From assembly GCA_947498935.1 (NCBI GenBank), contig CANMMM010000011.1, positions 62,001 through 126,000 on the forward strand: DNA of 64,000 nucleotides, read 5' to 3'. Positions 17,075-24,199 of the stretch are shown one piece after another. The notes beneath the pieces were generated by a model. That model did not search any database. It saw only the letters and a list, made by a program, of their open reading frames with translations, and was not told the origin of the DNA. This stretch comes from an uncultured Aquimarina sp. (GTDB lineage Bacteria > Bacteroidota > Bacteroidia > Flavobacteriales > Flavobacteriaceae). Numbering within the stretch: position 1 is the first letter of the stretch; each line of letters starts with the position of its first letter. The translations under genes and the position numbers were made by a program.

Positions 17075-18826
17075 TTAACTATTATACCTATATAATGGAA
17101 AATATTTATTTGCGCCCTCATCCATGCTAATAACTACTTCATCGCTATTTGTTTTCTCTACTAGTGACTCATACACCTTAGCATTGATGATTTTTCTACC
17201 TGTATAATACGTTACATCTTCATCATTAGGAAAAAATGATTTTTTATAATTATACAGACTATCATTATTTTCTCTTCCTCCTCCTAAAATGTAATGCTTG
17301 TATCCCTTTACTCTAGCCCAATTCATCATTTCTATTTTTAAGAAATCATTAGGCCTTGTAAAAAAGTAATCGGATAGTGTACCGCCTAGGTATGAATACA
17401 GCGTAGTATCCCCTAATAATATCAATTCTGTAGAAATTGGCATATCGTCTTTATACACCATAGCGATTACTGCACTTTCTGGATTGTTCTTTATAAATTT
17501 TTCGAAATAATCTATGTAGTGAAAATATTGTGAGTGGGCATTGTGCCTCCTCATTGTTTGAATATATATATCATAAAAATCCTTGATAATATGCTGATCA
17601 ATTGGAGATTCAAACACCTTTAGTTCTAATCCTTGCTTTATAGATTTTCTATAATTATTACGTACTTTTGATTTAAACTCAGCCCACTGCTGTTCTTTAT
17701 CAGCTATGATATTTCCTTTTACATTTTGTAGGCTTTCTATAATTTTTCCAGTATACTGAACATGATTATCAGTTAAGCTAAATCGAATAAACTCACTAAT
17801 GATATTCTTTTTTCTATACCAAACATCTACTTGTGTCCAAAAATCTCTTATGTCTGATACTTCTACTTGTTGGTTATTAAATAATGGGCCGCTATACCCA
17901 TAAGGAGAGGTGACATCCTTATAAGCAGTTAATTCATTATTAATAACTATATCCCTTACGTAAAACGGCATCACGATGATAGGTTGTTCCTCTTTAGCAT
18001 ATACAAAGTAACATAACTGATTTTTATGCATATCTGTAGTATCTAACAGTTCTGTCTTATAAAACGGATTGGTGATCCCCAATGCATCGACAACTTGCTT
18101 AAACGTACTGATATCATCGATATCATTAATTGCTGCTACTTTAAAGCTATTTGCTTTCGCTTTTTTATACAAATAGGGTTCTCCTTGATTTCGCTCTTTG
18201 ATTACTTTTGCAGGCACGCCATAAGCCAGTTTGTTATCTGATATATTACTAGTAACTACTGCGCCTGCGCCTATGACACAATGTTTCCCTATAGATAAGT
18301 TCTGAATGATCGTCACTCCAATCGAAATCGCTGTAAATTCGCCGACATGTATGGTTCCGCCTGTAGTTACCCCTGGAGCTAGACTCGAAAAGTCTTCCAT
18401 AATACTATCATGGCCAAAATTAGCATTGGTATTAATAATACAAAAATCTCCTACTTCGGCATCCGCATTCACCGTACCTGATGCGAGTATTACCGTTCCT
18501 TTACCTACTTTAGAATGTTCACTAATAATAGCAGAAGGGTGAATCACAGTAATGAATTCAAAATCGGGTACCAACTCGTGTATCTTTTGATACATTTTAT
18601 GACGTATCCAGTTATCTCCTATCGCTATGATACCTTTAGTAATTCCTTTTTTCATTAGTGCAGGTAATAGATACTCATCCCCCAATACCTCATATTCAAA
18701 TACCTTATAACTCTTAGGTCTATAAGAGTCTATTAACCCTGCTATTTGATACTTTTTATTCAATTCTATAGCTTCTATGATCACTTTTGCATGACCAGAA
18801 GCCCCAAAAACAAGAATTTTTTCCAT
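17075..18826 (-). CDS. Fusion of PglD-like sugar acetyltransferase and FemAB-like acyltransferase
   Basis: Residues 1 to about 212 are a PglD/NeuD-type acyltransferase: a Rossmann-like start (ILVFGASGHAKVIIEAI) and a left-handed beta-helix with hexapeptide repeats (VGKGTVILASGTVNADAEVG), ending VPAKVIKERN. Residues from about 220 to 583 are a FemAB/BioF2-like domain with DVTSPYGYSGP near 303 and LGGGRENNDSLYNYKKSFF near 512-530, matching the neighbour downstream. PglD enzymes acetylate the 4-amino group of UDP-4-amino sugars. The two domains are read in one uninterrupted frame. The total of 583 residues compares with about 200 for PglD alone. The fusion suggests that both modifications act on the same or consecutive sugars. 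Confidence 0.85.
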   Translation of the reverse strand: MEKILVFGASGHAKVIIEAIELNKKYQIAGLIDSYRPKSYKVFEYEVLGDEYLLPALMKKGITKGIIAIGDNWIRHKMYQKIHELVPDFEFITVIHPSAIISEHSKVGKGTVILASGTVNADAEVGDFCIINTNANFGHDSIMEDFSSLAPGVTTGGTIHVGEFTAISIGVTIIQNLSIGKHCVIGAGAVVTSNISDNKLAYGVPAKVIKERNQGEPYLYKKAKANSFKVAAINDIDDISTFKQVVDALGITNPFYKTELLDTTDMHKNQLCYFVYAKEEQPIIVMPFYVRDIVINNELTAYKDVTSPYGYSGPLFNNQQVEVSDIRDFWTQVDVWYRKKNIISEFIRFSLTDNHVQYTGKIIESLQNVKGNIIADKEQQWAEFKSKVRNNYRKSIKQGLELKVFESPIDQHIIKDFYDIYIQTMRRHNAHSQYFHYIDYFEKFIKNNPESAVIAMVYKDDMPISTELILLGDTTLYSYLGGTLSDYFFTRPNDFLKIEMMNWARVKGYKHYILGGGRENNDSLYNYKKSFFPNDEDVTYYTGRKIINAKVYESLVEKTNSDEVVISMDEGANKYFPLYRYNS

Positions 18827-18923
18827 TATGTTTGTTTTATACTGTAAGCGTATAGAAAATCAGACTGAGTATAACGACTACTGTTTTGATTTCCCCATTT
18901 AATTTTAAAAATAGTGTGCGTTT

Positions 18924-19532
18924 TTATTCTTCATTACCTGTAAACACTGGCATATTTATCTTTTCACTATTATTTACTCCTTCCTTAAGTACAACTTTTT
19001 TTACGGTTTTAATCAGGATTTTAATATCTAGTAGTAATGATATATGATCTACATACCATACATCATATTCGAATTTTTGTTTCCAACTAATAGCATTTCT
19101 ACCATTCACTTGCGCCCATCCTGTGATACCAGGACGCACATCGTGTCTTCTTTTTTGCTGTACATTATATAATGGTAAGTATTGTATTAGTAAAGGCCTA
19201 GGACCTATAATACTCATATCACCTTTTAATACATTGATTAATTGAGGTATTTCATCTAAAGAATACTTCCTGATAAAAGCCCCTACTTTGGTGATGCGAT
19301 ATTCATAGGGTAATAATTCTCCTGAATCGTCTTTTTTATCATTCATACTTTTTAGTTTGATGATGTTAAAAATCCGTTCCCCTTTACCTGGTCGTCGCTG
19401 AAAGAAAAAAGGTTTTCCGTTATTAGCGAATAATAGCAAGATAATAACAAGTAGTAAGATTGGGGACAATACTATAAGTGCTACTAAGGCTATTAAAAAG
19501 TCGATGATCCTTTTTATAAATAGTGTATACAT
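18924..19532 (-). CDS. Phosphoglycosyl transferase, short monotopic type (PglC-like)
   Basis: The 202-residue protein starts with the re-entrant membrane helix of small phosphoglycosyl transferases (KRIIDFLIALVALIVLSPILL). It has the Asp-Glu catalytic dyad in SLDEIPQLINVLKGDMSIIGPRP and the C-terminal VRPGITGWAQVNGRN. It would move a sugar-1-phosphate from UDP-sugar to undecaprenyl phosphate, starting a lipid-linked oligosaccharide. The short length fits PglC rather than the larger WbaP. A second gene of the same type lies at 23048, so the locus has two initiating enzymes. It sits 26 bp downstream of the carrier-protein gene. Confidence 0.92.
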   Translation of the reverse strand: MYTLFIKRIIDFLIALVALIVLSPILLLVIILLLFANNGKPFFFQRRPGKGERIFNIIKLKSMNDKKDDSGELLPYEYRITKVGAFIRKYSLDEIPQLINVLKGDMSIIGPRPLLIQYLPLYNVQQKRRHDVRPGITGWAQVNGRNAISWKQKFEYDVWYVDHISLLLDIKILIKTVKKVVLKEGVNNSEKINMPVFTGNEE

Positions 19533-19558
19533 TGGTTAGAAAGGTGCTATGGTTTTTA

Positions 19559-19807
19559 TTATTTAGTGGTTAATTCAGCTACAATGGTATCTAGTAGATC
19601 CCCCACATTATCCATGTTCATTAAATCCATTAACTTAAATTTAATGTCGAATTTTTTTTCCACCTCACTGATGATCATCATGTGAGTAATCGACTCCCAC
19701 CCATCTACATCATTGGCTGTAGTGGTATCTAGAAGCTCAAAATTTTCGTGTTCCAATACGGTTACAAAAGCTTCTTTTACTTTTGGTACAATCTCTTCTC
19801 TATTCAT
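19559..19807 (-). CDS. Acyl/peptidyl carrier protein
   Basis: The 82-residue acidic protein has the carrier-protein four-helix layout and a phosphopantetheine attachment site at Ser39 in DVDGWESITHMM. The usual motif is DSL; ESI variants preceded by a Trp are frequent in stand-alone carrier proteins of amino-acid-activating systems. It lies 18 bp downstream of the adenylation enzyme gene, so the pair probably loads an activated acid onto the carrier thiol. No phosphopantetheinyl transferase gene is in the window, so the cell's general enzyme must activate it. Confidence 0.88.
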   Translation of the reverse strand: MNREEIVPKVKEAFVTVLEHENFELLDTTTANDVDGWESITHMMIISEVEKKFDIKFKLMDLMNMDNVGDLLDTIVAELTTK

Positions 19808-19825
19808 GTGTATGATTAATTTAGG

Positions 19826-21328
19826 TTAGTCCTTATGTATGTCAAAATATTTTTTTAATGCTTTTCTATCTATCTTTCCGTTTATACTATGCGGAAATTC
19901 TTTTACAAAAACGGTATGCATCGGAATCATATACGGAGGCATCTGAGTACGCATATGCTCAAAAATCGTGGTGGTATCAAAGGGGTCTGATGCTATCGCG
20001 AGTCCTAATTCTGCATTACCTAAATGATTCGTAATCGCTAATGCTACCATAGCCACCTTGTGATCAGACTTGACCCTGGCATGAAATTCTATTTCTGCAA
20101 GTTCTACACGATAGCCTCTGATTTTTACTTGAAAATCTACACGTCCTACATATAAAAAATCTCCTTCATCATCCTTAATACACAAATCTCCTGTTTTATA
20201 ATAGCGTACAGAAACTCCTGATTCTAATCGTGTAAAAAAACTTTGCGTATTCTTTGCTTTATTCTTCCAATACCCGTTAGTAATTTGTGGCCCTGCTAAA
20301 CATAATTCTCCTGTAACACCTACAGCTACTTCCTCGTTTTTCTGATCTACTAAAAGATAAGAAGTATTCTTTTGCGGAGTACCAATAGCGATGACTCCGT
20401 TATATGCTTTGGTAGCGCTATTAGGAATATACTCATAAAACCCACTATACACCGTAAATTCTGTCGGCCCATAATAATTAAATATCTTAGAATTAGGCAA
20501 GCAAGTACTCCATTCTTTAGCTATATCACTATGTAATGCTCCACCCCCAAAACTACAATATCGTACATGAGGAGCATTGATCTCTGAAAAGTAAGGTCGT
20601 AAATAATTGATAATCGAAGGCACCATGGTAAGCACGGTAAGTTTTTGTTCGCTTATCAATTTAAAAATATAAAAATATTTAATAGCTCCTTTAGGAATGG
20701 TATAAAAACATGCCCCTGCTAATAAAGGAAATAAATAAGCAACCACAGAAAAATCAAAGGTTAGTTCAAACATTTGCAAACATCGATCTGATGCTTGTAA
20801 ATTAAAAGAAGGTTCATCATCGATCGCAGTGACTAATGCCTGAACATTAGAAAAAGTAATGGGTACTCCCTTTGGTTGCCCTGTTGTTCCTGATGTGAAT
20901 AGAATATAAGCTATATCATTTTCATCAATCACAGCGGGTTCTACATATATCTCTACTTCATCAGTAACAGTAGGGTTTAGTACTGTGTAGTCTGTATAAA
21001 CAGACGCTATAGATGAATCCAATACATAAGTAGCCTCTGTGAGCGATAAAACCTGTAGATTACGTTCTAGAGGTACTTCTGGATTAATCGGCACGTATGC
21101 TTTCCCCTCTAACCATAGCGCCAATATACTAGCATACGTCTGTAAATCATCATTCGTTACTAATCCGATGAGTTTATCTTGTCTTTGCGTAGCAATAGTT
21201 AATGTATTTCTGATATTCGAAACAGCAATGGCGAGTTCTCTATAGGTATAAAAATTACCATTAATACACAATGCATTGTTTCCAACATACTGTTTTAATG
21301 ACCTTTTAAGTTGTTTAATATATTCCAT
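19826..21328 (-). CDS. Stand-alone amino-acid adenylation enzyme (NRPS A-domain/DltA-like)
   Basis: This AMP-forming ligase of about 500 residues carries the NRPS core motifs in order: A3 LFTSGTTGQPKGVP, A4 FDFSVVAY, A5 NYYGPTEFTVYSG, A7 YKTGDL, A8 GRVDFQVKIRGYRVELAEIE and A10 NGKIDRKAL. The Asp in FDFSV corresponds to the residue that binds the alpha-amino group in amino-acid-activating domains, which argues for an amino acid rather than a fatty acid. With no condensation domain, it would pass the aminoacyl group to the carrier protein encoded 18 bp downstream. The start at 21328 (MEYIKQLKRSL) is preferred to the Met seven codons upstream. Which amino acid is used cannot be read reliably by eye. 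Confidence 0.88.
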   Translation of the reverse strand: MEYIKQLKRSLKQYVGNNALCINGNFYTYRELAIAVSNIRNTLTIATQRQDKLIGLVTNDDLQTYASILALWLEGKAYVPINPEVPLERNLQVLSLTEATYVLDSSIASVYTDYTVLNPTVTDEVEIYVEPAVIDENDIAYILFTSGTTGQPKGVPITFSNVQALVTAIDDEPSFNLQASDRCLQMFELTFDFSVVAYLFPLLAGACFYTIPKGAIKYFYIFKLISEQKLTVLTMVPSIINYLRPYFSEINAPHVRYCSFGGGALHSDIAKEWSTCLPNSKIFNYYGPTEFTVYSGFYEYIPNSATKAYNGVIAIGTPQKNTSYLLVDQKNEEVAVGVTGELCLAGPQITNGYWKNKAKNTQSFFTRLESGVSVRYYKTGDLCIKDDEGDFLYVGRVDFQVKIRGYRVELAEIEFHARVKSDHKVAMVALAITNHLGNAELGLAIASDPFDTTTIFEHMRTQMPPYMIPMHTVFVKEFPHSINGKIDRKALKKYFDIHKD

Positions 21329-21357
21329 TTTTATAATGCCTTCCAACAAATACTCTA

Positions 21358-22458
21358 TTAATAAAAGTGTCCATCTCTATTATAGAAGTTCACTTGATCA
21401 GCTTGCAATTGCATTTGCTGATGTGCTAATCCTTTTTTCTCTATCTGATACCTAAAAATAGTCTGATACCTCGTTTTTATAGCATCTGATAGTTTTTGAT
21501 CATCTGTAAACAGAAAATTAAGTTTATGATGTACTACATGCTCCATTAAAGCATCTACACAAGTCGTATATTTATCCTCTTCTGCTACTAAAAAGTACTT
21601 TACATTACATTCTTTATGATTTCTCACATAAGAGATAAACCCTATCATAGTTCCCTCTTTCATGACTTTTAGCGTATGAATATCGATTTGATTTCCATAT
21701 CCTACCTGAAGTGATTGATACATAAATCGTTTCGCAATTGGCAATTGTGTATATTGTCGTTTATCTAATTGCCAATTAATATATTCTTTGGTTTTATGGA
21801 TTAAATCTTTATGGCATAATGATTCTATAAATTGCCACGAAATAGCATCTAACTCTGTTATATATTCGTACCGTATAGCTGAGACTCTTTTACGAATACG
21901 ACGTTGGTTTAGCAATCGCACCCCCCACCCTACAACACGACTCAATTGATGAAGTATTGGTTTAAATGGAGATAGAAAAGAAAACTTACCGATAAGAATT
22001 GAAGTATCTAGATTAAAAAAAATCGTATGTCTTAATCTAGCAGTAATGACTGTAAAAGGTTGTTTCTCATAAAAAGCATTGACATGTTCTGCATACGATT
22101 TAATCAACACCTTATTTTGTGTAATTCTAAGCGCTTCATTAAACACATAAGTCCCCAAGACCGTATCTTTATATTGTTTTTCTACCCACCAGAGTAGCAA
22201 CCAATATACTTTTTGGGTGCCTCCTGTAGGCATATTCATCATATCAGGAAACATAAAAATAAAAGAAACCATTTTAGTACCCGATAATCCCATCACACCG
22301 CAATACTCTTCTTCTTCAATCCTAGGATTAGCCACCACCCAAGTAGCCTTACTTTTGGGCAATGGTACAACCCCTGGTTGTTTCCAATAAGTATTATGCA
22401 GTACAGCTTCTCTTAGCATCGATTTAGTAATGACTTCAACTTTTAAATCTGTATTCAT
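21358..22458 (-). CDS. Unidentified protein of the acyl-modification operon (possibly GNAT-fold)
   Basis: I do not recognise this 366-residue protein with certainty. It has no signal peptide. An N-terminal part of about 150 residues and a C-terminal part from about 215 onwards could each be a GNAT-like fold (GTMIGFISYVRNHKECNVKYFLV resembles the central strand of that fold). A basic, hydrophobic segment lies between them (about 170-200). The conserved motifs of the two FemAB-like neighbours are not present. It lies between the formyltransferase and adenylation genes with gaps of 12 and 29 bp, so it belongs to the same operon. An acyltransferase role is a guess from context. Confidence 0.5.
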   Translation of the reverse strand: MNTDLKVEVITKSMLREAVLHNTYWKQPGVVPLPKSKATWVVANPRIEEEEYCGVMGLSGTKMVSFIFMFPDMMNMPTGGTQKVYWLLLWWVEKQYKDTVLGTYVFNEALRITQNKVLIKSYAEHVNAFYEKQPFTVITARLRHTIFFNLDTSILIGKFSFLSPFKPILHQLSRVVGWGVRLLNQRRIRKRVSAIRYEYITELDAISWQFIESLCHKDLIHKTKEYINWQLDKRQYTQLPIAKRFMYQSLQVGYGNQIDIHTLKVMKEGTMIGFISYVRNHKECNVKYFLVAEEDKYTTCVDALMEHVVHHKLNFLFTDDQKLSDAIKTRYQTIFRYQIEKKGLAHQQMQLQADQVNFYNRDGHFY

Positions 22459-22470
22459 AAAATGATGCTA

Positions 22471-23070
22471 TTACGTTGTAAAATATTGTTCCTCTATTAA
22501 AGCTACTGTTTTTAGTATCAGTTTCTTTCCTTCTTCGGCAAATGTGGGATACAAGGTTTCGAAAGTATCTTCTTTTTCTATACGTATTGCTTGCTGTTCT
22601 AAGATAATACCTTCATCCAATTTATCATCTATAATATGTGTAGTGATTCCAGTAATTTTTACCCCATAAGCTAGTGCATCCTGTATGGCTGTTTTTGTAC
22701 CCAAAAAGCTAGGAAAAAGTGAAGGATGTATATTTAGAATTCTATTAGGAAATGCTGCCAACATCGCTTCCCTGATAACATATTTATAATTTAACAAAAA
22801 CACATAATCTATATTTCTTTCTGCGAGTATCGCTATCAATTGCTGCTGATACGCCACTGCATTAGCAAAATCTTTTTTCACTAACGCAATAGTTTCTATC
22901 CCATTAGCCTCTGCTAATTCAGCTGCACCACAAGGTGCTGCTTCATATACGACTAAAGAAATCGTACTTTTTTGTAAATTCCCGTCACAATATTCTGCTA
23001 TTAAATCCCTAGCATTGCGTCCCCAACCAGTAACTAATATGGCCCAATTAATTTTGTTTTCTATATTCAT
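22471..23070 (-). CDS. Formyltransferase, PurN/Fmt-like (probable sugar N-formyltransferase)
   Basis: The 199-residue protein has the formyltransferase core with the motif ILNIHPSLFPSFLG (catalytic Asn-His-Pro) and, further on, ITTHIIDDKLDEGIILEQQ (catalytic Asp). The donor would be N10-formyltetrahydrofolate. At about 200 residues it is the size of PurN, but a glycinamide-ribonucleotide formyltransferase would not be expected in a polysaccharide operon. In this setting formylation of a 4-amino sugar, as in VioF-type enzymes, is more likely. Its 5' end overlaps the upstream phosphoglycosyl transferase gene by 23 bp. Recognition of the catalytic domain is firm; the substrate is inferred. Confidence 0.8.
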   Translation of the reverse strand: MNIENKINWAILVTGWGRNARDLIAEYCDGNLQKSTISLVVYEAAPCGAAELAEANGIETIALVKKDFANAVAYQQQLIAILAERNIDYVFLLNYKYVIREAMLAAFPNRILNIHPSLFPSFLGTKTAIQDALAYGVKITGITTHIIDDKLDEGIILEQQAIRIEKEDTFETLYPTFAEEGKKLILKTVALIEEQYFTT

Positions 23071-23662
23071 CCAAATCTTGTATAACTGAACGTGGATCTA
23101 CCACTATATCCTTAGAAGTAATTACATTTTTAATTGTTCTCACTATAATTTTTAAGTCTTGTAGCATTGATAAATGCTGTACATAGCGTACATCAGCTGC
23201 CAATCGATCATCCCAATTCAGTAGATTTCTACCAGACACCTGTGCTAAACCGGTAATCCCAGGACGTACTGAATGTCTAATTTTTTCTTGTTTTGTATAA
23301 AAAGGCAAATACTTAATCAGCAATGGTCTTGGCCCTATAAAACTCATTTCCCCTTTCAATACATTTATCAATTGCGGTATTTCATCTAAAGACGTTTTTC
23401 GGATAAAACGTCCTACAGGGGTTAACCGCTCTGCATCAGACAATAAATCCCCATTACTATCTGTTGCATCATTCATAGTTTTAAACTTAATGATCCTAAA
23501 AATCCTTTCGTTTTTACCTGGGCGTTGCTGCACAAAAAAGGGAGTTCCTCGATTCGCTATAGCCAATAGAACTATTAGTAGTAAAAAAACAGGAAAAATT
23601 ACAATCATCATTAACAATGATACTAGGAAATCAATTACTCGTTTAAAGAAAAATTTATACAC
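23048..23662 (-). CDS. Phosphoglycosyl transferase, second short paralogue (PglC-like)
   Basis: The 204-residue protein is a paralogue of the one encoded at 18924. It has the same membrane start (FKRVIDFLVSLLMMIVIFPVF), the catalytic TSLDEIPQLINVLKGEMSFIGPRP and SVRPGITGLAQVSGRN. It probably also loads a sugar phosphate on undecaprenyl phosphate. It is the first gene of the minus-strand operon that ends at 16032 and overlaps the formyltransferase gene by 23 bp. Why one operon needs two initiating enzymes is unclear: either two different lipid-linked chains are made or one of the two acts on a different UDP-sugar. Confidence 0.92.
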   Translation of the reverse strand: MYKFFFKRVIDFLVSLLMMIVIFPVFLLLIVLLAIANRGTPFFVQQRPGKNERIFRIIKFKTMNDATDSNGDLLSDAERLTPVGRFIRKTSLDEIPQLINVLKGEMSFIGPRPLLIKYLPFYTKQEKIRHSVRPGITGLAQVSGRNLLNWDDRLAADVRYVQHLSMLQDLKIIVRTIKNVITSKDIVVDPRSVIQDLDEYRKQN

Positions 23663-23917
23663 TGCTTTAGTTCTTTTATATTATCTATTTAAATGCACTA
23701 AATAGCTGCCAATATTACTATTTGTAGAGCGCATAGTACACATACAATTACGTAGGTTGACAAAGATGAATATACCACACAAAAACTATTCATGATACTA
23801 TCTAAAAAAGGGGAAGAAGTTATTCTGATTGTTCACAATACATGGGAAGATATTTACTAACAATCATGTACAAATAACTCGCTAACAAATATACAATCAT
23901 ATTTTATTTTTATGAGT
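23663..23917. other. Upstream region of the acyl-modification operon
   Basis: The space between the start of the phosphoglycosyl transferase gene and the R2/R1 repeat pair has no convincing ORF. It should contain the promoter of the minus-strand operon. A TATATTTG box on the minus strand (23893-23886) fits the Bacteroidota -7 consensus TAnnTTTG, but no good -33 partner is visible, so the assignment is weak. Confidence 0.35.
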
Positions 23918-24060
23918 GAAGTGATTTAAACTTTTTGTAATTTGTTATAAAAATGCTGTTTTGCACTCAAATTTTGCGATCTTTAATTCCGTGGCATTAT
24001 TATGCAACAAAAAATCACTGTATTCGATCGTAATATCTTCGATTACCGTCATTTTTTGTA
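23918..24060 (-). repeat. Interspersed repeat R2, copy b
   Basis: It begins with the conserved terminal repeat GAAGTGATTTAAACTTTTT. It continues as the reverse complement of the copy at 50528-50689: AATTTGTTATAAAAA, TTTGCACTCAAATTTTGCG, TATGCAACAAAAAATCACTG. The far end fades near 24060, about 15 bp before R1 copy C. The two families lie side by side in this gap. Confidence 0.75.
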
Positions 24061-24075
24061 GTAATTATTCTTTTT

Positions 24076-24176
24076 GGGCGTTCCCCCTGATAAAAGATCA
24101 GGGGTCGGGCTATCCACTGTATCTTTTTTGTTTTTTTAGGAAAACAAAAAAGGATGCCGCTCCTATCCCTAACGCA
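24076..24176 (+). repeat. Interspersed repeat R1, copy C (variant centre)
   Basis: Both ends match the family (GGGCGTTCCCCCTGAT, ATCAGGGGTCGGGCTATCC and ATCCCTAACGCA). The centre is different: instead of the CCTCGCACCTCC/GTGGGATTTCC blocks it has an inverted repeat, TCTTTTTTGTTTT against AAAACAAAAAAGGA (about 24122-24153), which would fold into a hairpin. It lies at the 3' side of the CapK-like gene. Confidence 0.8.
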
Positions 24177-24199
24177 TCATCATTTTACGCTATTTGACA

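Noticed and set aside
19559..21328. Carrier protein and adenylation enzyme considered as part of a fatty-acid or NRPS natural-product cluster
   Set aside because: No condensation, ketosynthase or thioesterase domains are present, and both genes lie between sugar-transferase genes.
22471..23070. Formyltransferase considered as PurN of purine synthesis
   Set aside because: Its place inside a sugar-transferase operon, with a 23-bp overlap, argues for a sugar substrate, although the fold and length fit PurN; kept as uncertain.
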